Positions 1-12,060 of a DNA stretch of 64,000 nucleotides are shown one piece after another. The DNA is from Streblospio benedicti (lineage: Eukaryota > Annelida > Polychaeta > Spionida > Spionidae), in contig CM032661.1 of assembly GCA_019095985.1 (NCBI GenBank), positions 17,345,612-17,409,611 on the forward strand, in the 5' to 3' direction. A program made the translations under genes and the position numbers. The notes beneath the pieces were generated by a model, which had not been told where the DNA came from, did not search any database, and saw only the letters and a list, made by a program, of their open reading frames with translations. Position 1 is the stretch's first letter. Every line of letters starts with the position of its first letter.

Positions 1-66
1 TGTTTGCATTCTAATTTTCTGGATGGCAAACCCATAACTTTATTGGTCGTCATTAGAGACACATAC

Positions 67-2883
67 TTTTCTTGCACGAAATTCCATACAGGTCGGGCAC
101 ATGGTGAGGCTCCTCACACAGACACATGCTGCGTGTGCGGTCACACTTCATGCCGCTCACGCAGTGCTCATCCTCCCAGCACGGCTGCTCAAAACCTCCT
201 GCAACATCATCAATATGCTGGGTTTAGAGGCATTAGGCAAAAAGATGTTTGCAAAAGGTCTTACCGGTATAATGTATGTATTTTTTGAAAAGCCAAAGAC
301 AGCTGGCATAAATATGCTACATCTGCAGATGGCATGCTGCCCTGGCAAATGAGATTTTAAGTCTAGTTTTTGTTATGATAGTATTCAAAAGATAACTCTC
401 TTTCATCTGCAGTACTAGTAGATGAGGATTACCTTCCAAATATAGAACAGTTAGTACTTACTGGGCAAACAAGTTGGCTCCTTCCCACCAACAAAGTCTG
501 CCAGTCTATCTGCAGATGACACCATGGGCTCTGGGAAGTCCGGTTCAAAGTACCTGTTGGTAATGCCTACCATATAAGAGTTTGGGCAAGCACATAGTGG
601 GGGCCCGAAGTCGATTGAAGGATGCCTGTTAATAGAAATGAAAAGTAAGTCTTGGGATTTTGATTTCATTGCAATATCTATGGCTATAAACTGAATTGCT
701 GTTATAGAATGGAAATGTTATGGTTTACAGTCTTGATCAAAGTATTTTGCTCTCACGACTTTATATTATACAAAGGTCATTGGCACACTTATTGATCATC
801 AATTGATCATTTCTTCCATACTTGCAACAGCAGCACATTCAGCGCACAATGCTAATCACTCACACAATCAATCACTCACTCTTTCAACCCGATGACCTGT
901 ACATAACTAACGTGTAGGTGCCATGGAGCTGTGTGTAGTTATTTAGGTTTGAGTTTGCTCAACATCCACAACCAGATCCACCCGTGAATGGAACACACGA
1001 TCTTCTGGTCACGAGTACAACTCCTTATTTACTCGGCCAAAGAAGCACAGACAAGACAATGTAAATCTTCTAGGGCTGTAAAAACATGTCAAAAGTATGT
1101 GATTTTTGACTAATGCATTGTGCACTCACCAATACAAGGCTCCATTGACAGTGGCACTGTGTGCTCGACACTGCACCTGGGCGGAGTGATGTGAACATTG
1201 ACCCAAACTATCTGGAGAGCAGGTTTCTCCCACAGACACTGTCCCTGCTGCCACACATGCTTCACCTCCCCATGCTTCCTGGTAACCTATATATTAATGA
1301 TTTGAAACTCAGTTGATAGGTCAATGTAATGTGTTTTCCAGCACCCACTTACAATATTGCTAACAATGAAATCCTAAAAAATATTAGATGTCAAGTGGTT
1401 CTGCTCTGATCTTTCATGCAGTATCACCATTGAAAAACATTGCAGAAGTTGTGCATTACCTTTGTTGCATGTGCATATCTGTGTGCTGTCCTCACAATGG
1501 GAATTAGCTGCGCCACACACTCCTGTATCTCCTCCATTGGAGCAGTATTCACCAACACGTTTCACTAAAATTGAAAATCATCAAGTGGAGCACTTTCTTA
1601 GGTTTACAAGATTTACAAGATTACGATGTTCTTGAAATTAAAATAGATTTATTTGTTCATGGAAACTTAAAAAAGACGGTATGATTTAATGTTCAAATGG
1701 GCAATATTAACTGTAACTTGAAAGAAATAAATATTAATAAATAATAAGTTTACAGGCTATGAGAAATTTTGCGTCATCAGAATCACAGTCACTGAGTCCC
1801 AATCTTACATGGATAGACACAACCATACCATTGGGACTCAGTGACCATGATCAGAATTCTTTCGTTTAGCATAGACAGAACAACATAAAATACAAAACTT
1901 TTATTTATTATCTGAATTAAAATGAAGGGAAATATTCTAATTAATTATATAAACGAGGGGCACAACTGGCCTTGCGGTGAGTTTTGTCGCAAGATTTTTT
2001 CATGTCTGGAGTGTCTACAGCATTTTCCGCATTCTGTAACAACTTTATAGTTATGGGGACATGTTGCACTGACTTTGTGTGTTATCAGTGTGGCACCACT
2101 GGGACTTATTTCATTGAGGTAGCCGTGAGATTATCATGCATCAAACATGCATTGTACTCATCTCCAACTTATGTTCTACGCATGGTGTGATTACCAAAGT
2201 ACGGCATTTGTACATTCATAGTACAGGGAGCCCACTTCTCCAGTAATGTATCCGTACCGACAAGGTGCGGTAAAATCTTTTGAATATATAGGTACACTTG
2301 ACGTGAGGTTATTGCACTGCTTTACGGTTAGATTACTGCTGACAGTGGTCGTAGCGGAAGTTTGGCAATCCAAACTTCTTCTGCAGTCATATTACTAATT
2401 TAGTGTATCCTTCTGCAGTCACTGCACTGCCTTTAAAAAGCTCTGTTTGCCTCACAGAACACGCACTGATCATTACGGTCTGTATACGATTTTGGTCGTA
2501 GACATTAAGTAGACTAGCCTTGCGGCCTGTTGTGCCCTAGTCATTACTCGAGTTATCCATAAATTTGATATATAATCAGTGTAAAAGATAAAGCAGCTCA
2601 ACTAAAACAAATTTGTTGTGTGCCTTAATATCAATGTTGTCCTGCATGTGTGGGCATTTGATGAATGGTGTGGGTTGTACTTTGCTGCCTTTGTACCTGG
2701 CACACACTGGAAGAGTCGCTCTGAGCCGAGGAACTTTGCAGCATATCCTCTTGAGCATCCACAGACTCCACGGTGCTCACATTGAGACCGGATACATGAG
2801 AGTGCACCGAGATCAGAGCAGTTAGCGTCATCTGCACAGTAACGCTTGCTAGCAGCCAGTGCCAATGTTGCTAGGACTGTAAA
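67..2883 (-). CDS. Secreted cysteine-rich EB-module protein, internal exons (partial)
   Basis: Five exons read on the minus strand join in phase with AG/GT borders: 2883-2697, 1564-1460, 1286-1130, 625-462 and 198-67. The first starts with FTVLATLALAAS, which looks like the end of a signal peptide. A cysteine block YCADDANCSDLG...GVCGCSRGY follows, then a second (GEYCSNGG...ICTCNKGY) and a last one (PCWEDEHCVSGMKCD...MCLCEE). The spacing C-x(3-6)-C-x(n)-C-x-C fits EB modules, extracellular domains common in nematode and lophotrochozoan proteins. The exon carrying the start ATG was not found, and the last exon ends in a donor at 65-66, so the gene continues left of the window. Function is unknown: it is presumably extracellular or the ectodomain of a membrane protein. 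Exon chaining is seen in the sequence; the domain name is from family knowledge. Confidence 0.72.
1788..1845. repeat. Short inverted repeat in an EB-gene intron
   Basis: GTCACTGAGTCCCAA at 1788-1802 is repeated in reverse complement at 1831-1845, with a loop of about 28 bases. It could be the ends of a very small palindromic element or a structured intron RNA. There is no further evidence of function. Confidence 0.5.
1956..2539. mobile_element. Non-autonomous DNA element, family A copy 1
   Basis: About 584 bases with imperfect inverted ends: AGGGGCACAACTGGCC on the left against TAGGGCACAACAGGCC read from the right. A related copy lies at 36158-37331, with matching internal blocks such as TTTTCCGCAT followed by a GTGTGTTATSAGTRTGG block. 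It has no coding capacity and is probably a MITE-like derivative of a DNA transposon of unresolved superfamily. It lies in the first visible intron of the EB-module gene. Confidence 0.6.
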
Positions 2884-3873
2884 CTGAAAATAGTACTAGA
2901 GTATGTCCTCACTCTAAGCGCTAATGTCAAAAGAATCGTAACTTGACTTGGGATTCATGATTCAGAATTTTATGAATAAATGTGCAGTGCATAGTTTTAT
3001 AAGTGGTTGCCATAAACATGTAGATAGAACTGGGTACAGGCTCCAGATGCTTGTGTTTATTCATTAGGAAAAAATGGCTGGTTTAAAAAAGTTTTAGATT
3101 TATTTCTACAATATTGTACAATTCTGTTATGTGTTCAATAGCTTTTGTAAAGTTAAATAAATTATGAAACTGCAACATACCTTTAGCAAATCCATGAGTA
3201 GTGCTACTGAATATACCAATAACATGTACTAAATATTTTAAGAGAAGGTTCACAGGAGCACTGCTCTCAATCTTGGAAGCTGCATTTTTGTTGCCCTTGG
3301 CAACCACATGAGCGGCTACTGCCATCATGGTCATTTAAAATTGATGGTTCATTGATTTCATTAACAGACTGTGTTCTATCCCCAACAACTGGAAATGAGT
3401 TGAAAATGTTCTTTCATTTACCTGTTTAGATAGATAACATGTACATGTATGTTATTCATATTTTAAAGATGTACCACTAATATATAACTAAATTTAATCC
3501 ATGTCATTTTTTTTTATTGTTCAAGGTGGCTTTGTGAATTTGTCTCATACTATGAGCATAATATGAAATAACAGTAGTTACATAATTTTCATGCTGATTT
3601 TTTTTATTGCTTTACAAGCAGTACATTTATATTTGTGCGTGTTAAATTTGACCCCTATTATAATTGTGTAGGGTGAAAATGAGATGAAAATGTGAATCTG
3701 TATATTAAATAGGAATACCGACATTCCTTCTGTTCTCTGATAATCGACTCAGTTATTGGGATGAGCTGTGATGGACAGATGAGATTTCAATGACACTATT
3801 ATTTTATTTTTGTAAATCAAACAAATTAATAAGAATATCTTTGCAAATAGCGTTAAATGTTATTTATTTACAG
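2884..3873. other. Gap between EB-module gene and first visible TCF25 exon
   Basis: It probably contains the missing 5' exon of the EB-module gene. A relatively GC-rich minus-strand ORF lies at 3334-3190 (starting MTMMAVAAHVVAKG) and ends at a good donor (AAAG/GTATGT). Its phase does not match the exon at 2883, so it is not adopted. No upstream TCF25 exon was recognised on the plus strand. Confidence 0.4.
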
Positions 3874-6800
3874 ACAACCAACTGCACTGAAGCAATTAAT
3901 CTCACTGTATGTTGGTCGATGCTTCTCCTGCTGGAAGATTCCAGAAGTGCTAGTTTGGCTAGAGAAGAACACACACAAGGTGCTAGAACGAGTTGATAAA
4001 GAGGACCCAGCCATAAAAACAGCGGAGAAAAAGTATGACATATGTGCTGTTATTTGATAAGTGTTAATATTTGTTTGTGTTTTCTACTAATTTGAGTAGG
4101 TATCTCTTTTTGCTTATGCTTACTTCACTTTGATATTGTTTCAGACGTAACTCCAGATATAAGGGGACTCCAACCAACATCTACCGTCATATTCTGCTGT
4201 CAGAAATAAAAGATGCCACAGCTGAACTACCGGCTGTGAGTGGATTTGTAGAAAATTTGCCTTCAAACATTTTTGTTGTCATGTAATGTACCTGATGTAT
4301 CAATCAAATCAATCAATCAAATCCTAAATTTATTTTAAACAGGCCATAATTATTCCTCATTCATCCAAGTCAATTGATTACAATATATCAAAGCTATCTT
4401 CTTTATTCAATAAAAGAAATAAATTTGTTCTATCTGTAGGAGATTACTGCTTCCCCAATTCTACAGTATGATCCACTACCACCACCAGACTCCATTGAAT
4501 CATATGATAGACCTCAGAGGTAAGTGCGCAATAGATCAAGTTGGAATGCACTGTACTCCCATCTTTGAATCCACCCAGCTGAATTATTTATCTTGGCCAT
4601 CTATAGGGGTTGAAAGTTACGAGAACAGGAACTATCCGTGACATCCAAACTAAACCTAACTGGATTATGGAGCGAGCGATGATACCAGTCATCGCAATGT
4701 TATCCTTATGGGAGAAATTGCGCAATACATTTTGAAGGCACACAGCTCAATAAAACTTTAAACTTCAGCATTGTCACTTACATACATCACAGATAATATA
4801 TTTTCCTTTCGTCCCAAAGTAAAATTTACTAAAAACAATCGCATTTAGTATATTTAATACAAGTTGAAACGGTGAAAACCGTTGCATGATCCAAAAAGTC
4901 TACTGACACTATCAACAGGCGACGACAGGTAAAATGACAATAAAAACCACCACCGAGATATTTGATCATACCACTGTTATACATTGTCGTATTAATATAT
5001 CATTTTGATGGAAATAATCTGCAGTAATATGCGATTCCATTCATGTATATAAGTTTATGTAATTGTTTTAACTAAATAGTTTAATTTGACCATTAATCAC
5101 ATGCATCGCCATATCTAACACTCGGCGTTCGGCGTTAGTTGTCAAATGAATAGCATTCTACTCGATTTTGTCCGAATTGGAATCGTTGCTATATATTTTA
5201 TTATTTGTTATGGTGAAAATAAGAAACTAGACAGTTTTCAGAATGTGTACTGTTAATGTGAAAACGTTCGGATGAAAATCATTTGAGCTACTAAAGGATT
5301 ATTGTTCTATGTCAACAATGGAAAACTCTGAATCGACTGACTAGACTCACGCCGTTTTCTAGTTGGACGCACGACGTGTTTCATACCATGATCCACTGAC
5401 AGCTACATTCTCATAAAAGCACCTATTTAAATTACATCTCGCTGAAGAACTTCTGACCGCTATGAACATTTGAATATAATGTGATAATGTCCACTTTAAA
5501 AACTTGTTGGTTTTTAGAAGCATGAACTGAAAATTCCAACAGCTAGTACATTATAATGAATTGTTATCTTAAATTATTTATTTTATTTTATTTATTCTGT
5601 ATTTTGTTCTTTTTTCACTCTTTCCTCTTTCAATTCCATGTTTCAACTGCCGATTAATGCAACAATCACCAAAAACTATATACTACCACATAATAATAAG
5701 TAAGTATTTATAATGCAAATGAAAGTACAATAAAAACTAAGGTACAAATTATACTACACAAAAATTATACATGAAGATATACATGAATATGTCATGACAT
5801 TTCATGACACTCCCAACATAAAGAATTGCACATTCAAGAATCATGCTAACTTGCAAATATATATCTGCAATATATGACAAACAGATGTGATATATACTAT
5901 TTACCTCACATACTTTTCATTATATGAGAAATAGAAATATCTATTGCAATCTACCACAATTAATCAAATAAAAGTTAAACACATACATGGAGTCTCTTAC
6001 GACACTCGCAGCTGGAAGTGTAATCAACTAGTTCACTGTCCAGCATCTCCTGGCGAATCCCCTATATAGCACAATATTTTCATCATTTGGTAAAACATCA
6101 TCCCAGTCCAGCTTTAGATCGCTAATTTTTTGTAAGAAAAGCTTGGCTGTTGACATCACAGAATGTAAAAACCCAAGACGATCAAACATAGCGGCAATTC
6201 TTTTGAACATGACCCTTTCACTCAGAATTGCAATAGATTCCTCCTTATCTGAATCCATAATCTGTAAGCCCTCATTGTCCACATACCATTGCAACTGAAC
6301 CTCTTTCAATATAATACTTCGTTGCTCACTGAATCTTCATCTAAAACATCTTTCACTGCATTTTCAGCTGAATCGTATCTCACTATGACTTCATCTGAAA
6401 TATCTTTCACTGCACTCTCATCTAAAACATCTTTTACTGCATCTTCAGCTGAATTATTCCTCACAGCATCTTCACCTGAATCATCTCTCACTACATCTTC
6501 TGAATCATCTCTCTCCACATCTTCGTCTGAATCATTTTTCACTTCATCTTCATTGTAAACATCTCTCACTGTATCATCATAATTATCCCCCACTATATCT
6601 TCATATGTATCATCTATCACCGCACTTTCATCGGAAACATCTGTCACTGCACCTGTATCGGAAACATTTATCACCGGACCTTCATCGGAAACATCTTTTA
6701 TTGCATCTTCATCTGCCAACTTCTGAAGGTCCATATTTGATAGATGCACACACCTCTCTTTTTGATGTTCCACTATGAAATTGTTGTGTTCACACATTAA

Positions 6801-9800
6801 TTTTTCCATTTTCATCTTGTTGTGGTACTTTTGTAATTCTTCAAGAACCTGCTCCTCAAGTGTTACCATTGCGACTGTACTCGCTTCTAAAGCTTCTTCT
6901 GCCTCATATAGAATTTCTTCTACAATCGCAGCCTCTTCATCAACTGTAACCTTCTCATTCTCAACAACTCCATGCAGCTGTTCATTCATCTGTTTGTATT
7001 GCACACTAAAAGTATTTACCCTCAATTGAGAATATGCCAATCTGTAAATTCTGTTATTCAATTGTGATATTCTAGTTGTTCCCGGTTATTCAACAATCTG
7101 TCTTATTTTTTCTATGTGGTCTAAGAGCCTTTTACTTAAAGGTCCCATCTTTTTTCTTATTTCACTTGACATTTTCTTAACCACGCTCTGCTACCATATA
7201 ACGAATTGTTATCTTCAATTATTTCTTTTATTTCATTTATTCTGTATTTTGTTCTTTTTTCACTCTTTCCTCTTTCAATTCCTTGTTTCAACTGTCAAGG
7301 TCTGTGACACAAACAGTTATGGAGTAGAGGGAAAGTGGAAGATGTTAAGAGATAGTTTGCATGAAGCCGCTGTACAGGTGTGTGGTGTCTCCAAAAAACA
7401 TCATTGGAGAAAAGAGACCTGGTGGTGGGACGAACAAGTAGAAAGTGCAGTGAAAGAAAAGGGAAAACTCTATAAAGTGTGGAAAACTGGAGGCAGCAGA
7501 GAGGCGTACAATGCTGCAAAGCGCATAGCAAGACGTGCCGTGTATGCTGCCCGAAATTCTGCCCAGAGACTCACTCTTGAGAAAGTCGACCCAAAAAGTG
7601 CTGACTTCTACAAGTTGGCCAAACAGCTGAGTCGTGAAAGGCAGGGAGTTGTAGGGGAGAAGCCTGTGAAAAATGATGATGGTGTCCTTTCAATGGATGA
7701 AGAGGCCAAGAAAGTAGCTTGGAAGCAACATTATGAACGATTGCTTAATGTTGAATTTCCTTGGAACGCAGAAGACCTCTCTGACGAACCCCCCATTGAA
7801 GGTCCCAGTGTGCAAATCACCCTAGACATGACATCCAAAGCCATTTCAAAGATGGGAATGGGTAAAGCAGCAGGTCCGTCAGGAGTAGTAGCAGAAATGC
7901 TGAAACCCGCTGGGGAGGTTGGTGTTAAGCTTCTTCGTGACTTGATTGAAGAGATCATTTGTGAAGGTTGCATTCCATCTGAGTGGGAGGAGAGCTATAT
8001 AGTTAGCCTCTACAAAACAAAGGAGATGGACTAGAGAGAGGCAATTACCGAGGGCTGAAGTTGATAGATCATGTAATGAAAGTCCTTGAGAGAATTGCTG
8101 AACAACTGATCAGAAAGAGAATAGTGCTAGATGACATGCAGTTTGGCTTCATGCCAGGAAGAGGAAGAACAGATGCTATCTTCATCGTTTGACAGGTGCA
8201 GGAGAAGTATCTGGCACCAAACAAGTCCTTGTACATGTCATTTGTTGATCTTGAGAAGGCATTTGATCGGGTTCCCAGACAAGTCATATGGTGGGCCATG
8301 CGTAAGCTAGGCGTGGAAGAGTGGCTTGTTAAGCTTGTCCAGTCAATGTATGCCAATGTACGTAGTCGTGTTCGTGTCGGAGATGGATACAGTGAAGAAT
8401 TTCCTGTTATTGTAGGAGTACATCAAGGTTCAGTCCTTAGTCCTCTGGTTTTCATCACGGTCCTAGAAGCCCTGTCTCATGAGTTCCGCACTGGGTCCCC
8501 TTGGGAACTACTGTACGCTGATGACCTCGTCATTATGGCCAACTCTGTTGAAGAGTTATCAGAAAAGGTACACACCTGGAAGATGGGGATGGAAGCGAAG
8601 GGACTGCGTGTTAATATGGGTAAAACCAAATGTCTGGTCTCTGGGTCACACCTAGACAAATTGCTCAAAAGTGGAGAATAACCATGTGCTGTACTCGGGG
8701 TGCTGTATGCCTGCGGGGGGTAGCGAGAAACTCCATCTACTGTGGCAAATGTCTATTCTGGGTGCACAAACGGTGTAGTGGAATTGAGGGTGTTCTCAAA
8801 CCTGATCAGGACTACATATGCCCACGATGCAAAGGTACCGCCAGGCCAATCGATGGCAGGCCAATCAAGGAGATCCCAGTTGGCGAACACATGTTAGAGG
8901 TTGTGACAGAGTTTTGTTACTTAGGTGACATGTTGTCCAGTGGTGGAGGCTGTGATTTAGCTGCAACTGTCAGATGCAAAACTGCATGGGGCAAATTCCG
9001 TGAGCTACTGCCAGTCCTCACCAACAGGCACATTCCTTTATCTTCGAGAGGTAGAGTGTATTCTACCTGTGTACGAAGTGCTATGCTTCATGGGTCTGAG
9101 ACATGGGCAGCATCCTCTAGTACTTTAAACCGCCTGAGAAGAAATGACAGAGCTATGATCCGCTGGATGTGTGGTGTGAAGCCTAATGATGATACCAGTT
9201 CACAGAGCCTTTTGGAGAAACTGAGTATTACAGATATTGATAGTGTGCTTCGTAAAGGGAGACTGAGATGGCTAGGCCATGTTGAGCGCAGTTCTGGCTG
9301 GATTAGCCAAGTAAGAAAGCTTGAGATAGAGACTTGGGATGCAAGAAAAGCAAGTTTGGGCATGAGTTTGGTAGATCCAAATGACCGAAAAGGCAGGGGA
9401 CAGTTGAGATCCAGACTGGGCAGCCAGGCCACACCCTCTGAATGAGGAATAATTAGGGCCTGTTTAAAATAAATTTAGGATTTGATTGAATTAATGCAAC
9501 AATCACCAAAAACTATATAGTACCACATAATAATGCAAGTATTTTTGGGTAACAATAAAAATAAGGAGTTTGGAAGATATATGAATATCATGAATATTTT
9601 ATGTATATCCATATATTTACAAACCAATTGAGAACCTATAGAACATGAATGTTGTATTTCTATTGATGTACCACTGTCCATTTGAAAGAAAAATAGTTTT
9701 TAAATCTAGGTTCCCTGATGTGTTTCAGGTTGCGACGTGCACAGGTGGCAGGAAACCCATTATTCAGTTTCTTCCGCACTCTTATGCCAGACTTCAACGC

Positions 9801-10896
9801 TCAGGTACACAGCATTTTCAACTCTAAACCCTAACATTAGCCTTATCTGTCAACTCTAAAATTGACTCTTCTTCTCTTTGCTTGACATTATCATCAGCAC
9901 ATATCTCCTCGGGATATTCCACATTTTTTATTAAAACAATTAAGTGTTCTAAATCGATGAATTATTAAACTATTATTATTATTCTGCTTAATTTCATCGG
10001 ATTTTCATGTTTCATATATAAAATGAACACCGCTACTCTTTAGATATTTAATTCAGTTTCATGCTTTTCGAAAAACGGCTTATTTTTACGAGGACTGGTG
10101 TTATGGCTTATATTGTCACAATAATAACCCACTCTGCAACATTGTGCAGGAGCTGGCAGATGAGGTGGCTCTGGAGGCAGCGGGAGGTGATCAGCCAAGG
10201 CAGACCTTACAGGAAAGTATGTACAGCCAACAATACTTATGATGAATGGTTTCCAAAATTATAAACATCTACGTAGTCACGTCACACCTAGATGTTGCTC
10301 ATTTCAAATAACTAGACTAAATCTGGAATTACTGACAAAGGGTCATGAGGTTGGAGATTTTATCGTGTGTAAAGTTTACCTGATAGTTCCATGCAGAACA
10401 TTCCAGTGGCATTTAATTGGTCAATTTTAGTGTTGTTTGCTTGTTCAGGAAGTTTCAGCTAAGTGTGTCCTAGTAAATACTCCTGTGAATTATGCTGCAA
10501 AAGTTAGGAAAAATTGAATTTTTGCCTTGGTTTAAACATATTTCATTGAAATACATGTACATATTTTTAAATGCATATTTACAAATGGGTTAGGCAATAG
10601 CTAAATGTGACATAAGTCTTCTCTAAATAGGAAAAAAAAAAGATTCTTTGCCTTGGAGAAAAAGTGAAGGAACTTTTTTGTTAATCACAAGGTACTAAAA
10701 TATAAATAATTTCCCGCAAAATTTAGCAAATGGAGTTTTTTTTAAAAGATTTTGTGTGTTCATAGGCGCAGCAGCAGTGATGAACGCCATGCGTGAATTC
10801 TTTGCTAACATTCAACCAGTGGCTCCACCAGTGGAAAATGCACATAATGGTGATGAAGAGAATGATGGTGGCGTGCAAGATGAAGAGTGGGATTAA
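3874..10896 (+). CDS. TCF25: TCF25 / RQC1-type ribosome quality control factor, C-terminal exons
   Basis: Six exons chain in phase: 3874-4032, 4145-4235, 4440-4519, 9729-9804, 10150-10216 and 10766-10896, ending at a TAA. The product contains ALKQLISLYVGR, WKIPEVLVWLEKN, NIYRHILLSEIKDATAELP, YDPLPPPDSIESY, NPLFSFFRTLMPDFN and the acidic terminus DEEWD. This order and wording match the C-terminus of vertebrate TCF25 (NULP1), which I recall as ending in an acidic EWD tail. TCF25/Rqc1 is a cytosolic factor of the ribosome quality control complex that helps ubiquitinate stalled nascent chains. Only about the last 200 codons are here. The N-terminal exons are not visible to the left, where an EB-module gene lies on the other strand, so either an upstream intron is long or this is a partial copy. 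The 5.2-kb intron 4520-9728 holds a BEL/Pao remnant and a LINE. Confidence 0.85.
4296..4376 (-). mobile_element. Tiny 3' end of a LINE, same family as 7295-9490
   Basis: The reverse complement contains GAATGAGGAATAATTA, TGGCCTGTTTAAAATA and AATTTAGGATTTGATTGA, which match the 3' end of the LINE at 7295-9490. A longer TTGATTGA-type repeat tail follows. This is a severely 5'-truncated insertion in a TCF25 intron and shows that the family ends in a short tandem-repeat tail. Confidence 0.8.
4520..5530. other. TCF25 intron, no feature recognised
   Basis: AT-rich intron sequence without a convincing ORF, terminal repeat or RNA gene. A short stretch near 5120 (CACTCGGCGTTCGGCG) is locally GC-rich, but nothing assigns it. 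Confidence 0.4.
5545..9600 (-). mobile_element. Decayed BEL/Pao LTR retrotransposon remnant, interrupted by a LINE
   Basis: A fossil. The minus-strand stretch around 6309-6028 encodes text typical of the Pao-family region after reverse transcriptase (IAAMFDRLGFLHSVM, LDWDDVLPND). A minus-strand ORF at 7061-6306 has a coiled N-terminus like BEL gag followed by acidic repeats of about 14 residues (variants of DAVKDVLDESAVKDISDE). Two similar direct repeats flank it, 5545-5720 and 7195-7294 continued at 9491-9600, and are candidate LTR parts. The second is split by the LINE at 7295-9490. The element is heavily degraded with multiple breaks and most of pol missing, so it is old. Attributing the acidic ORF and the repeats to the element is inference. 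Confidence 0.55.
7295..9490 (+). mobile_element. 5'-truncated non-LTR retrotransposon (LINE) with RT
   Basis: The coding remnant lies in three plus-strand segments, about 7300-8034, 8196-8681 and 8630-9445. It includes RT motifs GKAAGPSGVVAEMLK, QFGFMPGRGRTDAIF, LYMSFVDLEKAFDRVP, HQGSVLSPLVF and the catalytic YADDLVI. A cysteine-rich finger (CGKCLFWVHKRCSG ... CPRC) and a C-terminal block with RLRWLGHVERS follow. A frameshift near 8030 and an in-frame stop just before 8196 break the frame, and the finger is in a third frame, so this copy is dead. The endonuclease domain is absent (5' truncation). The tail ends GGATTTGATTGA. The clade is unresolved: it resembles widespread invertebrate LINEs with a mid-protein zinc finger. 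The borders are defined by comparison with the uninterrupted repeat at 5545-5720. Confidence 0.85.
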
Positions 10897-11590
10897 AACA
10901 GACTTAATTCATTTTCATTAGATTGCGTTGCTTGTTAGTGTTTTCTTGTTAGGGGGAGGCTGGCATGGTATTGGGGAATGGTAATGGAACCAGTTGGAGG
11001 GTCTGATGTTTGCATATTATGATTATCAATGCTCAAGTGCTGGACAGTTTAATAAGTTCTGTTGTTTGATATGATAATTTAGGTACAAGCTGATTCAACA
11101 AGTTTTATCATAGCTAATGAAATTAAAGGCCAATCAATCATATTGATAGAAATCTATGACTTGTGTTAATCAAAACTAAGTAAAAGCTTCTTTGTAAATC
11201 TTTGGATTGGATTAATGATTCCATTATTTTTTTCGTGACTGCTTCAATATGTGCTCATGTGTTCATAATGAATATATCCAAGAACTTAAATTCTTATTTT
11301 TAAAATCTGGCTGGATTATTTTGACTTGTAACAGATTATTATTATATAAATACATAGAAGAGTTAAAAGCTTAACATTGTGAAAATACTACAGTAATTTA
11401 TTGGTGCCCTACATGTATTTTGAAATGATAAAGTGGTATTGCATAGCTATCTTGAATCCAAGGCTAATTAGGCTACATTGTAATACTATTGTATAAATTA
11501 TGATAATGAACCATTATTACATATTTTTTCTCAATATATATGTAGTATTCTTCAATTCCTAGATGCGCGGGACGTGTTGCGCAGTAGAAT
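10897..11590. other. 3' flank of TCF25
   Basis: AT-rich, probably the TCF25 3' UTR and intergenic DNA. No further ORF or repeat structure was recognised before the palindrome at 11591. Confidence 0.4.
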
Positions 11591-11630
11591 TAGTAATGAA
11601 ACTATGGATATATCCATAGTTTCATTACTA
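11591..11630. repeat. Perfect 40-bp palindrome
   Basis: TAGTAATGAAACTATGGATA is followed directly by its exact reverse complement, centred between 11610 and 11611, with no spacer. It could be an end-to-end remnant of an element or a cruciform-forming site. The flanks on both sides are unusually GC-rich for the region (GATGCGCGGGACGTG left, CCGGTCGTTCCGTGACG right). Confidence 0.9.
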
Positions 11631-11730
11631 TTTCCGGTCGTTCCGTGACGTTGTAGGCTAACACAACTTTAAAGATTCTAAGGTAATTTTCACCCATCAC
11701 TTATCCTATATCATTCATGGAAAGTACTCT

Positions 11731-12060
11731 CCTAATAGAATTTTGAGTGAGGATGATGAATCTGTAATTGGATTTTAGTTAGCATGGAAATTGACAAAGA
11801 TATGGGCAAAAGACCGGTCTTTACAGACGACCTGTGTAGAGTGCGACTGATACATACCTGCGAACTTCAATATTATGAAGAATGCACGCCACATAGCATT
11901 CCTAATAGGATTTTGAGTGAGGATTATGAATCTGTAATCAGATTTTAGTTAGCGTGAAAATTGATGAAGTTATGGGCTAAAGCCGGTCTTGGTCAAATTT
12001 GCAGACGGCCCATGATTGGAGCGAAGTTGAGAACTTCACTATTATGAAGAATGTGCGCCT
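11731..12060. repeat. Two-unit tandem repeat, period about 170
   Basis: CCTAATAGAATTTTGAGTGA at 11731 recurs as CCTAATAGGATTTTGAGTGA at 11901. Both units continue with TGAATCTGTAAT, GATTTTAGTTAGC, a GCCGGTCTT-like block and end near ATTATGAAGAATG. This is a diverged tandem duplication without an ORF. Confidence 0.75.

Noticed and set aside
3190-3334. Minus-strand ORF MTMMAVAAHVVAKG... as first exon of the EB-module gene
   Set aside because: It ends at a good donor, but in phase 1, while the next exon needs phase 0; joining them gives an early stop.
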